A stretch of DNA of 64,000 nt from Streptomyces sp. NBC_01276 (GTDB taxonomy: Bacteria > Actinomycetota > Actinomycetes > Streptomycetales > Streptomycetaceae), in assembly GCF_041435355.1 (NCBI RefSeq), contig NZ_CP108442.1, forward strand, positions 3,782,001 through 3,846,000, in the 5' to 3' direction. This document shows positions 52,237-60,988 of this stretch, piece by piece. Position numbers and translations under genes: made by a program. Each line of letters opens with the position of its first letter. The stretch's first letter is position 1. The notes below the pieces were generated by a model. It ran no database searches. It saw only the letters and a program-made list of their open reading frames with translations, and was not told the origin of the DNA.

Positions 52237-53268
52237 ATGGCGCTCACGCTCTACGTCGACACCGCGCGCTGGCGTGCGCACCAGAAGCAGATCACCGATC
52301 AGTTCCCCGGGCTGATCCCCGTCTGCAAGGGCAACGGCTACGGCTTCGGCCACGAGCGGCTGTGCGAGGAGGCGACCCGCATGGGCGCCGACATCCTGGC
52401 CGTCGGAACGACGTACGAGGCCGCCAGCATCAAGGACCACTTCGGTGGCGACCTGCTCGTCCTCACCCCGTTCCGGCGGGGTGAGGAGCCTGTTCCGCTG
52501 CCGGACCGGGTGATCCGTTCGGTCTCCTCGGTGGACGGGGTCCGCGGTCTGGTCGGCGCCCGCGTGGTCATCGAGTGCATGAGCTCGATGCGCCGCCACG
52601 GCATCTCCGAGCAGGACCTGGGCCTGCTGCAGTCGGCGATCGAGGACGTCCGGCTGGAGGGCTTCGCCCTGCACCTGCCCCTGGACCGCCCCGACGGCTC
52701 GGACGCCGTCGAGGAGGTCATCGGCTGGATGGACCGGCTGCGCGCGGCCCGGCTGCCGCTGCACACCATGTTCGTCAGCCACCTGCGGGCCGAGGAGCTG
52801 GGGCGGCTCCAGCAGCAGTTCCCGCAGACCCGCTTCCGGGCCCGGATCGGCACCCGGCTCTGGCTGGGCGACCACGAGGCCACCCAGTACCGCGGCGCGG
52901 TCCTGGACGTCACGCGGGTGGCCAAGGGCGACCGGTTCGGCTACCGGCAGCAGAAGGCCGCATCCGACGGCTGGCTGGTCGTGGTCGCGGGCGGCACCTC
53001 GCACGGGGTGGGCCTGGAGGCCCCCAAGGCCCTGCACGGGATGATGCCGCGCGCCAAGGGCGTCGCCCGGGCCGGCCTGGCCACCGTCAACCGGAACCTT
53101 TCGCCCTTCGTGTGGGCGGGCAAGCAGCGCTGGTTCGCCGAGCCCCCGCACATGCAGGTGTCGATCCTGTTCGTGCCCTCGGACGCGACCGAGCCGAAGG
53201 TCGGCGACGAGCTGGTGGCGCACCTGCGGCACACCACGACGCAGTTCGACCGGGCGCTCGACGCCTGA
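52237..53268 (+). CDS. alanine racemase-like PLP enzyme
   Basis: 343 residues. The N-terminal PLP-barrel motif is IPVCKGNGYGFGHERL, with the lysine in the place of VxKANAYGHG. A later segment GDRFGYRQQ could supply the second catalytic tyrosine, followed by VVVAGGTSHGVGLEAPKAL. Overall identity to true Alr looks low, so racemase activity toward alanine is not assured. Downstream of femX by 65 bases, suggesting a role with peptidoglycan side chains. Confidence 0.82.
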   Translation: MALTLYVDTARWRAHQKQITDQFPGLIPVCKGNGYGFGHERLCEEATRMGADILAVGTTYEAASIKDHFGGDLLVLTPFRRGEEPVPLPDRVIRSVSSVDGVRGLVGARVVIECMSSMRRHGISEQDLGLLQSAIEDVRLEGFALHLPLDRPDGSDAVEEVIGWMDRLRAARLPLHTMFVSHLRAEELGRLQQQFPQTRFRARIGTRLWLGDHEATQYRGAVLDVTRVAKGDRFGYRQQKAASDGWLVVVAGGTSHGVGLEAPKALHGMMPRAKGVARAGLATVNRNLSPFVWAGKQRWFAEPPHMQVSILFVPSDATEPKVGDELVAHLRHTTTQFDRALDA

Positions 53269-53274
53269 TCCGCG

Positions 53275-53309
53275 CTGAGCGGTCCGGCCGGTGCGGCCGG
53301 ACCGCTCAG
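53275..53309. terminator. bidirectional terminator
   Basis: CTGAGCGGTCCGGCCG (53275-53290) pairs perfectly with CGGCCGGACCGCTCAG (53294-53309), three-base loop. It lies between convergent genes and overlaps the GT87 stop codon. Confidence 0.9.
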
Positions 53310-54790
53310 TGCCCGGGGTCCGCGCCCCAGTCGACCCGCTGTCCCTCGGAAGGCGCCGCGTACTGAGGCGCCTTCGCCCTGTCGGAGAGCACGAACGCGT
53401 CCTCGGCGCCGTCCAGGACGCCTCCGGAGGGGTCGTCCGAGCCGTCGCGCCGCACGACGTCCCGCTCGGGCAGCAGGATGTCCCGTACGACGACGGCGCA
53501 CAGGTAGAGCGTGGCCAGCAGGTGGGCGACGATCGCCAGCTGGTACCCCTCCACCGGCAGGCCCTGGTGCTTGTCCCCACTGGTCGTGTAGGCCAGGTAG
53601 AACCAGATCCCGAGGAAGTACACGATCTCGCCGGCCTGCCAGATCAGGAAGTCCCGCCAGCGGGGCCGCGCCAGCGCGGCGAGCGGGATCAGCCACAGCA
53701 CGTACTGCGGCGAGTAGACCTTGTTGGCCAGGACGAAGGCGGCGACGACCAGGAACGCCAGCTGGGCGAAGCGGGGCCGCCTGGGGGCCGTCAGGGTGAG
53801 CAGCCCGATCGCCAGGCACAGCAGCAGGGTCAGCCCGGTCGCGTAGGTGTTGGCCCCCTCCAGCGGGTTTCCGGTGCGCTGGGAGATCAGCAGCCACACG
53901 GAGCCGAAGTCGATGGGCCGTTCCTGGCTGAAGACGTAGAACCGCTTCCAGCCGTCCCAGGCGAAGTACATGACGGGGCCGTTCACCACGAGCCAGGAGA
54001 CGACCGCGCCCAGGGCGGCGGCTCCGAAGGCGCGCCACTTCCCGGCGCGCCAGCACAGTACGAACAGCGCCCCGAGCAACAGCACCGGATAGAGCTTGGC
54101 CGCCGTCGCGAGGCCGATGAGGACACCGGCGAGCAACGGGCGGCTGCGCGACCACATCAGCATCGCGACGGCGGCCAGGGCGACGGCCGGCAGGTCCCAG
54201 TTGACGGTCGCGTTGAGGGCGAGCGCCGGGGCCAGGGCGACGAGCAGGGCGTCCCAGGGGCGGCGGCGGTGGGTGCGGGCGACGCACACGGCGATCACCG
54301 CCGCGCAGGCCATCAGCATGCCGGCGTTGACCATCCAGTACATCTGCTCGCGGTGCTGGACGGCTCCCGACGAGGGCGTCAGCCACGCGGCGACCTGCAT
54401 GAAGGCACCGGTGAGCACCGGGTACTCCAGGTACTGCATGCCGCCGTACTTCGGGTCGACCGCGACGTCGGGGAAGCGGTCGAAGTAGGGCACGAGGCCG
54501 TCGGCGAAGCCGCGGGCCGAGTACAGGTGCGGGATGTCGGAGTAGCAGGCGTGCGTGTACTGCGAGCCCGCTCCCCGGAACCACGCCCAGTCGTAGCAGG
54601 GCAGCTTCTGCGCCATGCCGAGCGCGAACATGCCGATGACGACGAGGACCACCACGCGGACCGGTCCCAGCCAGTGGCCGCCGATCCGTGCGCGGCGGCC
54701 GATGGGGCCGCCGATGAGCTCGCTGCCGGCGGCGGCGACCTCGTCCTGCTGGGTGGGCAGTACGGGCCGGTCCTCGTGCACCTTGGTCAT
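53306..54790 (-). CDS. GT87-family polyprenol-phosphate-mannose glycosyltransferase
   Basis: 494 residues, a multi-spanning membrane enzyme with about ten helices of GT-C type. Recognisable segments: QYLEYPVLTGAFMQVAAWLTP (extracytoplasmic loop), NWDLPAVALAAVAMLMW, AAKLYPVLLLGALFVLCW and KVYSPQYVLWLIPLAAL. These fit GT87 mannosyltransferases that use polyprenyl-phosphate sugar donors. The 70-residue C-terminal tail is polar. Start ATG 54790; the extra 16 codons upstream are not credible. Its stop overlaps the terminator. Confidence 0.88.
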   Translation of the reverse strand: MTKVHEDRPVLPTQQDEVAAAGSELIGGPIGRRARIGGHWLGPVRVVVLVVIGMFALGMAQKLPCYDWAWFRGAGSQYTHACYSDIPHLYSARGFADGLVPYFDRFPDVAVDPKYGGMQYLEYPVLTGAFMQVAAWLTPSSGAVQHREQMYWMVNAGMLMACAAVIAVCVARTHRRRPWDALLVALAPALALNATVNWDLPAVALAAVAMLMWSRSRPLLAGVLIGLATAAKLYPVLLLGALFVLCWRAGKWRAFGAAALGAVVSWLVVNGPVMYFAWDGWKRFYVFSQERPIDFGSVWLLISQRTGNPLEGANTYATGLTLLLCLAIGLLTLTAPRRPRFAQLAFLVVAAFVLANKVYSPQYVLWLIPLAALARPRWRDFLIWQAGEIVYFLGIWFYLAYTTSGDKHQGLPVEGYQLAIVAHLLATLYLCAVVVRDILLPERDVVRRDGSDDPSGGVLDGAEDAFVLSDRAKAPQYAAPSEGQRVDWGADPGH

Positions 54791-54821
54791 GCGCTCATCC
54801 TGCCGTACCGGGCCGGACGCG

Positions 54822-54858
54822 CGGGAGGGCCGCCGCACGGGGTGCGACGGCCCTCCCG
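54822..54858 (-). terminator. terminator after the PBP gene
   Basis: CGGGAGGGCCG (54822-54832) pairs with CGGCCCTCCCG (54848-54858); a second four-pair stem continues inward after one mismatch. It lies 20 bases after the PBP stop. Confidence 0.75.
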
Positions 54859-54877
54859 GGTGGAGGCGGGTGCGGGA

Positions 54878-57481
54878 TCAGCCTCCGCCACCGAAGGTGG
54901 AGCCCCAGTTGGTCACTCCGCCGGGCCGGCCGGGCCGGCCGGTGGTGGGTGTCGTGGGCTCTCCGGTGGTGCCGCCCGCGGGCTGGCCGCCGTTGGTGCC
55001 GCCGTTGGTGCCACCGTTGGTGTTCCCGCCGTTGCTTGTGCCGGCGGCCGTCTGCGGGTCGCAGTAGAGCTTCCACGGCTTGCAGGACGGCTTGCCACCG
55101 TCGGACGGCGACGGGGAGACCATCGACGGGGAGGGCGACGCGGAGGTCGAGGGCGAGGTCGAGGGCGAGGGGACCGCCGCCGGCGTGGGCGTCGGGGCGC
55201 CGGCCGCGTCCGCGACGACGCCGATGTCCTCGGCCTCCGGGAACTCCTTGGCCGGGGTGCCCTTGAGGGCCTCGCGCATGTACTCGGTCCAGATCACGGC
55301 CGGGATGTCACCACCGTGGATGGAGTCGACGCCACCCACGTGGTTCATGGACAGCAGCTTGCGGTCCTTGCCCTTGGCGTTCGGGTCGTTGCGGAAGAGC
55401 GTCACCGAAGTGGACAGCTGCGGGGTGTAGCCGACGAACCAGGCCGACTTGTTCTGGTCGGTCGTACCGGTCTTGCCGGCCGCGGGGCGGCCGAGCTTCT
55501 TCGCCTTGGTGCCGGTGCCGTTCTCGACGACGTTCTGGAGCACCTTGGTGATGTTGTTCGCGACGGCGTCGTCCATGGCGCGGGCCTCCTTGGGAGGCCC
55601 GAAGCCGGGAAGGGTCTTGCCGTCCTTCTGGACCGTCTGCACCGAGTAGGGCTCGCGGTGCGTGCCGGACGCGGCGAAGGTCGCGTACGAGTCGGCCATC
55701 CGGATGGCGCTGGGCGTCGAGGTGCCCAGGGCGAAGGAGGCGTTGTCGTTCGCGTCCATCGACTCCTCCAGGATGCCGGTGGACTTCGCGACGGAGCGGA
55801 CCTTGCTGTGGCCGACGTCGAAGACGAGCTGGGCGAACGGCACGTTGATCGACTGCCGCATCGCCTCGTTGAGGGTCACGTAGCCGTGGGCCTCGGGGCT
55901 CTCGTTCTTCTGCCGGAACGGCTTGCCGTCCTTGTCGAGGAGCGGCTTGCCCTCACGGTTGTTGATCACCGTGAGGTCGTCGGCGTTGTACTTGCTGTCG
56001 ATCGAGATGCCCGAGCCCTTGGAGTTCTGGGTGCCGTACTCCAGGGCCGCGGCCAGGACGTACGGCTTCCAGGTCGAGCCGACCGGGACGCCGGAGGTGT
56101 TGGCGTTGTTGGTGAAGTGCTTCTGGTCGAAGCCGGGACCGCCGTACAGGGCGACGATCGCGCCGGACTTCACGTCGACCGAGGCGGCGCCGAACTGCAC
56201 GAACGTGTCGTACTCGGGGCGCGCCTTCTCGTCGAGGAAGTCGTTGCGGGTGTCCTCCACCGCCTTGACCAGCGCGTCCACCCTGGGCTTCTCGAAGGTG
56301 GTGCGGATCGTGTAGCCGCCGAGGGCCATCTTCTCGGCGCTGATGTCGCCGGTCTTCATGACGTACGACTTGGCGACGTCGACGAGGTAGCCGATCTGGC
56401 CGGTCAGGCCGCGGCCCTGCGCCAGGTCGACGCGCTCGGGGAAGTCCTTGTACTTGTCCCGCTCGGACTGTTCCATCCGCCCGACCGCGACCTCCCGGTC
56501 GAGGACCCAGGCCCAGCGCAGGCGCGCCCGCTTCTCGTTGGCCTCGGGGGTCGCCGCGGTGCCGACGCCGCCGTCCGGGTTGTAGAGGTTGGGGCCCTTG
56601 AGCATGGAGGCGAGGAAGGCGCTCTCGGACGGGTTGAGGTCCTTGGCGTCCTTGCCGAAGTAGGCCCGCGCGGCGGCCTGGATGCCGTAGGCGTCCCGGC
56701 CGTAGTAGGCGGTGTTGAGGTAGCCGGCGAGGACCTTGTCCTTCTCCTCGGACACACCCAGCTTGATCGAGATGAAGAGCTCGGTGACCTTGCGCTTCAG
56801 GGTCTGCTCGGAGTCCAGGTACATGTTCTTCACGTACTGCTGGGTGATCGTCGAGCCGCCCTGGGTGGAACCGCCGGTGGCCATGTTGACCACGGCACGG
56901 GCGATGCCCATCGGGTCGACGCCCTTGTCCGTCTCGAAGGACTCGTTCTCAGCGGCGATCACGGCATTCCGCATCGACACGGGAATCTGGTCGATCGGCA
57001 CGATCTGGCGGTTCGTGGAGCCGCCCGTGGCGACCATCTGACTGCCGTCGGACCACTCGAAGACGTTGTTCTGCGCCTGGGCCGCCTTGTTCGGGTCGGG
57101 CGTGCCCACACTGGCGATCCCGATGCCGGCGCCGGCCACGATGACCGCGAAGAAGCCGAGGGCCGTGCCCCCGACCAGCTTCCAGGAGGGCACGAAACGC
57201 TTCCAGCCCTCCTTCTCGGCCCGCGGGTAGTTGATGAGCCGACCGCCCTTGCCCCCCTTGCCACCTGGGCGGCCGCGGCCCGCGGCTCCTCGCTGGGCGG
57301 CCCGGCGGGCGTCGGCGCGGCTGCCGGGCGGGGTGTGCCCCGCGGCCGGGCCGACGGACGAGGCGGTGGGCGCGTCCCGCCCGGGGCCGTAGCCCCGTCC
57401 GGGGTGCGGCTGGGCAGCCCGGCGGGGGGCGGCGCGGCCGCCACCTTGGGACTGCGGCGGTTTGCGGCGGTGCTCGCTCAT
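54878..57481 (-). CDS. class A penicillin-binding protein
   Basis: Bifunctional peptidoglycan synthase of 867 residues. A basic, Pro/Gly-rich cytoplasmic N-terminus (1-95) and one membrane helix (about 103-125) lead to a GT51 transglycosylase (AVIAAENESFETDKGVD with E178; GGSTITQQYVKN; KVTELFISIKL). The transpeptidase follows: STWK with S469, SIN (544-546), KTGTT (670-). The last 65 residues are a Gly/Thr/Asn-rich low-complexity tail. Start ATG at 57481 (MSEHRRKPP). It adjoins GT87 and diverges from padR. Confidence 0.95.
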   Translation of the reverse strand: MSEHRRKPPQSQGGGRAAPRRAAQPHPGRGYGPGRDAPTASSVGPAAGHTPPGSRADARRAAQRGAAGRGRPGGKGGKGGRLINYPRAEKEGWKRFVPSWKLVGGTALGFFAVIVAGAGIGIASVGTPDPNKAAQAQNNVFEWSDGSQMVATGGSTNRQIVPIDQIPVSMRNAVIAAENESFETDKGVDPMGIARAVVNMATGGSTQGGSTITQQYVKNMYLDSEQTLKRKVTELFISIKLGVSEEKDKVLAGYLNTAYYGRDAYGIQAAARAYFGKDAKDLNPSESAFLASMLKGPNLYNPDGGVGTAATPEANEKRARLRWAWVLDREVAVGRMEQSERDKYKDFPERVDLAQGRGLTGQIGYLVDVAKSYVMKTGDISAEKMALGGYTIRTTFEKPRVDALVKAVEDTRNDFLDEKARPEYDTFVQFGAASVDVKSGAIVALYGGPGFDQKHFTNNANTSGVPVGSTWKPYVLAAALEYGTQNSKGSGISIDSKYNADDLTVINNREGKPLLDKDGKPFRQKNESPEAHGYVTLNEAMRQSINVPFAQLVFDVGHSKVRSVAKSTGILEESMDANDNASFALGTSTPSAIRMADSYATFAASGTHREPYSVQTVQKDGKTLPGFGPPKEARAMDDAVANNITKVLQNVVENGTGTKAKKLGRPAAGKTGTTDQNKSAWFVGYTPQLSTSVTLFRNDPNAKGKDRKLLSMNHVGGVDSIHGGDIPAVIWTEYMREALKGTPAKEFPEAEDIGVVADAAGAPTPTPAAVPSPSTSPSTSASPSPSMVSPSPSDGGKPSCKPWKLYCDPQTAAGTSNGGNTNGGTNGGTNGGQPAGGTTGEPTTPTTGRPGRPGGVTNWGSTFGGGG

Positions 57482-57692
57482 CGAACGACTACTCCTCGGG
57501 CAGGCGAGTGGCCTGGAAGCGGCAGGTGATTCCGGTTCCCCCGGTGTCTTGCCGCACAGACTACGCACGGTCAAAACCCAACCAGTGCCGAAGTTCACCC
57601 CAAATCAGGCAACCTGCGTCGTACGAATTGGTGATGTGACGCCGGTCACCACGCCACCACTTGTAGCCGACGGCTGCCCGTTCTATCGTCTG

Positions 57693-57713
57693 GATGTATC
57701 GAGCCGATACATC
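57693..57713. promoter_or_regulatory. probable PadR operator
   Basis: Arms GATGTATCG and CGATACATC flank a three-base spacer: a perfect inverted repeat 39 bases before the padR ATG, with the ATGT...ACAT ends seen in PadR operators. It suggests autoregulation, possibly including ino1 downstream. Confidence 0.7.
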
Positions 57714-57751
57714 AGCTCGGCATAAACTCAGAGGCAGAGAGGGGCAGGCGG

Positions 57752-58354
57752 ATGAGCAGGCGCTCAGGCATCCTCGAATTCGCCGTCCTCGGCCTGCTTC
57801 GCGAATCCCCCATGCACGGGTACGAGCTGCGCAAGCGGCTCAACACCTCGCTGGGGGTCTTCAGGGCGTTCAGCTACGGGACTCTCTATCCCTGCCTCAA
57901 GACGCTGGTCGCCAACGGCTGGTTGATCGAGGAGCCGGGCAGCGCCCCGGAAGACGCCGTCGCCGCTTCACTCGCAGGGCGCCGCGCCAAGATCGTCTAC
58001 CGGTTGACGGCCGCGGGTAAGCAGCACTTCGAAGAGCTCCTCTCCCACACCGGCCCGGACACCTGGGAGGACGAGTCCTTCGCCGCCCGCTTCGCCTTCT
58101 TCGGCCAGACCGAACGAGAAGTGCGGATGCGCGTGCTGGAGGGCCGCCGCAGCCGGCTGGAGGAGCGCCTGGAGAAGATGCGCGCCTCCCTCGCCCGGAC
58201 ACGGGAGCGCCTCGACGACTACACGCTTGAGCTGCAGCGCCACGGAATGGAATCCGTGGAGCGTGAAGTGCGCTGGCTGAACGAGCTCATCGAGAGCGAG
58301 CGGGCGGGACGGGACCAGAGACGGCCCGGTCCGCCCGACGAAACTGCAAAGTGA
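57752..58354 (+). CDS. PadR-family transcriptional regulator
   Basis: 200 residues. Winged helix at the N-terminus ([25 protein letters not shown], with [19 protein letters not shown]), then a coiled-coil dimerisation helix ([27 protein letters not shown]). Members are typically repressors released by a small ligand. It is 50 bases before ino1 on the same strand and has a good inverted repeat in front, so it may control itself and inositol synthesis. Confidence 0.92.
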   Translation: MSRRSGILEFAVLGLLRESPMHGYELRKRLNTSLGVFRAFSYGTLYPCLKTLVANGWLIEEPGSAPEDAVAASLAGRRAKIVYRLTAAGKQHFEELLSHTGPDTWEDESFAARFAFFGQTEREVRMRVLEGRRSRLEERLEKMRASLARTRERLDDYTLELQRHGMESVEREVRWLNELIESERAGRDQRRPGPPDETAK

Positions 58355-58404
58355 GGCCTGCATCTCGCAGGCCTCGTTCCGAGAACAAACAGGGAGCAAC
58401 CGGA

Positions 58405-59487
58405 ATGGGTTCGGTTCGCGTAGCCATCGTCGGCGTGGGCAACTGCGCCGCCTCGCTGGTGCAGGGCGTCGAGTACTACAAGGACGCCGACCCGGCGGCC
58501 AAGGTCCCCGGTCTGATGCACGTCCAGTTCGGCGACTACCACGTGCGTGACATCGAGTTCGTCGCCGCGTTCGACGTCGACGCGAAGAAGGTCGGCCTCG
58601 ACCTCTCGGACGCCATCGGCGCCAGCGAGAACAACACCATCAAGATCTGCGACGTCCCGAACGCGGGCGTGACCGTGCAGCGCGGCCACACCCTGGACGG
58701 CCTGGGCAAGTACTACCGCCTGACCATCGAGGAGTCCGCCGAGGCTCCGGTCGACGTGGTCCAGATCCTCAAGGACCGTCAGGTCGACGTCCTGATCTGC
58801 TACCTCCCCGTCGGTTCCGAGGACGCGGCGAAGTTCTACGCCCAGTGCGCCATCGACGCCAAGGTCGCCTTCGTCAACGCCCTCCCGGTCTTCATCGCCG
58901 GCACCAAGGAGTGGGCGGACAAGTTCACCGAGGCCGGTGTCCCGATCGTCGGCGACGACATCAAGTCGCAGGTCGGCGCCACCATCACGCACCGCGTGAT
59001 GGCCAAGCTGTTCGAGGACCGCGGTGTCCGTCTTGAGCGCACCATGCAGCTCAACGTCGGCGGCAACATGGACTTCAAGAACATGCTGGAGCGCGACCGC
59101 CTGGAGTCGAAGAAGATCTCCAAGACGCAGGCCGTCACCTCGCAGATCCCCGACCGTGAGCTCGGCGAGAAGAACGTCCACATCGGCCCGTCCGACTACG
59201 TCGCGTGGCTCGACGACCGCAAGTGGGCCTACGTCCGCCTCGAAGGCCGTGCCTTCGGCGACGTCCCGCTGAACCTCGAGTACAAGCTCGAGGTGTGGGA
59301 CTCCCCGAACTCCGCCGGTGTCATCATCGACGCCCTGCGCGCCGCGAAGATCGCCAAGGACCGTGGCGTCGGTGGCCCCATCCTGTCGGCCTCCAGCTAC
59401 TTCATGAAGTCCCCGCCGGTGCAGTACTTCGACGACGAGGCCTACGCGAACGTCGAGAAGTTCATCAAGGGCGAGGTCGAGCGCTAG
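58405..59487 (+). CDS. ino1: inositol-3-phosphate synthase
   Basis: NAD+-dependent synthase of 360 residues converting glucose 6-phosphate to inositol 3-phosphate, the first step toward phosphatidylinositol and mycothiol. Motifs: [21 protein letters not shown] (Rossmann), [41 protein letters not shown] [31 protein letters not shown], and [13 protein letters not shown]. Followed by a strong terminator. Confidence 0.95.
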   Translation: MGSVRVAIVGVGNCAASLVQGVEYYKDADPAAKVPGLMHVQFGDYHVRDIEFVAAFDVDAKKVGLDLSDAIGASENNTIKICDVPNAGVTVQRGHTLDGLGKYYRLTIEESAEAPVDVVQILKDRQVDVLICYLPVGSEDAAKFYAQCAIDAKVAFVNALPVFIAGTKEWADKFTEAGVPIVGDDIKSQVGATITHRVMAKLFEDRGVRLERTMQLNVGGNMDFKNMLERDRLESKKISKTQAVTSQIPDRELGEKNVHIGPSDYVAWLDDRKWAYVRLEGRAFGDVPLNLEYKLEVWDSPNSAGVIIDALRAAKIAKDRGVGGPILSASSYFMKSPPVQYFDDEAYANVEKFIKGEVER

Positions 59488-59534
59488 CCGAACCCCAGGG
59501 TCCTGACGGACATCTGGTCTTCGACTGTTCTTCC

Positions 59535-59574
59535 GCCGAGGGTCCCCGGGCAAATGTGCCCGGGGACCCTCGGC
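59535..59574 (+). terminator. terminator of ino1
   Basis: Perfect 18-bp stem GCCGAGGGTCCCCGGGCA (59535-59552) with its complement (59557-59574) and a four-base loop. Confidence 0.95.
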
Positions 59575-59593
59575 GTGTGTGACCCTTGCCCTC

Positions 59594-60868
59594 ATGCCTG
59601 TCGTAGGTGATCTGCGCGTACTCCTGCGCCTGAGGGACTTCCGCAACCTGCTGGCCGTACGGCTGCTCTCCCAGGCCGCCGACGGGGTCTTCCAGGTGGC
59701 CCTCGCCACCTACGTGGTCTTCTCCCCGGAGAAGCAGACCTCACCCGCGGCCATCGCCTCGGCCATGGCCGTACTGCTGCTGCCCTACTCCGTGATCGGC
59801 CCCTTCGCCGGCGTGCTGCTGGACCGGTGGCGCCGCCGGCAGGTGTTCCTCTACGGCAACCTGCTGCGGGCCCTCCTCGCCTGCGTGACCGGCCTGCTGA
59901 TCGTGGTCCACGCACCCGACTGGCTGTTCTACGCCTCGGCCCTGTCGGTGACCGCCGTCAACCGCTTCGTCCTGGCCGGCCTCTCCGCCTCCCTGCCCAG
60001 GGTCGTCGGCCCCGGCCAGCTGGTCACCGCGAACGCCCTCTCTCCCACCGCCGGGACCCTGGCGGCGACCGCCGGCGGCGGGCTCGCCTTCCTCGTACGG
60101 CTGCTCGTCTCCGACTCGAACGCCCTCGTCGTCCTCCTCGGAGCCGCCCTTTACCTGTGCGCGGGCCTGGCCGCCCTGAGGCTGGCCATCGGCCTCCTCG
60201 GACCCGACCACCCTCCGGGCAGCGTCCACCCCTCGGTCGTCGAGGGGGTCGCCCTCACGGCGCGGGGCATGGTCGAGGGGCTCCGGCACCTGGCCGCCCG
60301 GCGCGAGGCCGCCCAAGCGCTCACCGCGATGACCCTGATGCGGTTCTGCTACGGGGCCCTGTTCGTGATGCTGCTCATGCTCTGCCGCTACGCCTGGTCG
60401 GACAACGAGGCCGACGGCCTGGCCCTGCTGGGCATGGCCATCGGGTTCTCCGGCGCGGGCTTCTTCGCCGCCGCCGTCGTCACCCCCTGGTCCGTCGGCC
60501 GGCTGGGCACCCGCAGATGGATGGCCGTGTGCGCCGCCGGGGCGGCCGTCCTGGTCCCCGCCCTCGGGCTGGCCTTCGCCCCCGGGCCGATGCTCGTCGC
60601 CGCGTTCGTCCTCGGCCTGGCCACCCAAGGAGTCAAGATCTCCACCGACACGGTCGTCCAGTCCCAGGTGGAGGACGACTTCCGCGGGCGGGTCTTCTCC
60701 GTCTACGACGTCCTGGTCAACGTGGCCTTCGTCGGCGCGGCCGCCGTGGCCGCCCTGATGCTCCCGGCCGACGGCCGCTCCGCCGTGCTGGTCGTGAGCG
60801 TGGCCGTCCTCTACGCCCTCACGGCGCTGATGCTCCGGCGCCGGGTCGATGTTTCACGTGAAACATGA
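59594..60868 (+). CDS. MFS transporter
   Basis: 424 residues, about 12 membrane helices. The MFS loop motif between helices 2 and 3 reads GPFAGVLLDRWRRRQVF, and the C-terminal half has GLATQGVKISTDTVVQSQVEDDFRGRVFSVYDV (in parts). Related to drug/enterobactin exporters of the MFS_3 group; substrate unknown. ATG 59594 is used; the GTG at 59579 falls just after the terminator stem. The last codons D-V-S-R-E-T are encoded by a parS site. Confidence 0.88.
   Translation: MPVVGDLRVLLRLRDFRNLLAVRLLSQAADGVFQVALATYVVFSPEKQTSPAAIASAMAVLLLPYSVIGPFAGVLLDRWRRRQVFLYGNLLRALLACVTGLLIVVHAPDWLFYASALSVTAVNRFVLAGLSASLPRVVGPGQLVTANALSPTAGTLAATAGGGLAFLVRLLVSDSNALVVLLGAALYLCAGLAALRLAIGLLGPDHPPGSVHPSVVEGVALTARGMVEGLRHLAARREAAQALTAMTLMRFCYGALFVMLLMLCRYAWSDNEADGLALLGMAIGFSGAGFFAAAVVTPWSVGRLGTRRWMAVCAAGAAVLVPALGLAFAPGPMLVAAFVLGLATQGVKISTDTVVQSQVEDDFRGRVFSVYDVLVNVAFVGAAAVAALMLPADGRSAVLVVSVAVLYALTALMLRRRVDVSRET
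60851..60864. other. parS site in the last codons of the MFS gene
   Basis: Exact GTTTCACGTGAAAC, ending two bases before the TGA stop of the transporter gene. Confidence 0.95.
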
Positions 60869-60880
60869 ACCCGGACGCCC

Positions 60881-60920
60881 GGCCCGGCCCGGCCCGGCCC
60901 GGCCCGGCCCGGCCCGGCCC
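60881..60920. repeat. eight tandem copies of GGCCC between two parS sites
   Basis: An uninterrupted 5-base repeat, eight units, between the parS at 60851 and the one at 60927. Such pentamer runs may vary in number. Confidence 0.95.
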
Positions 60921-60926
60921 GCCGAT

Positions 60927-60940
60927 GTTTCACGTGAAAC
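60927..60940. other. parS site within a 28-bp palindrome
   Basis: Exact GTTTCACGTGAAAC. The palindrome extends outward as C-GCCGAT/ATCGGC-G to 60920-60947, between convergent MFS and CCA genes. Confidence 0.95.
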
Positions 60941-60988
60941 ATCGGCGTCGGCCACCACGGGAGACGCCCCCGGGTGGTGGACCGCAGA

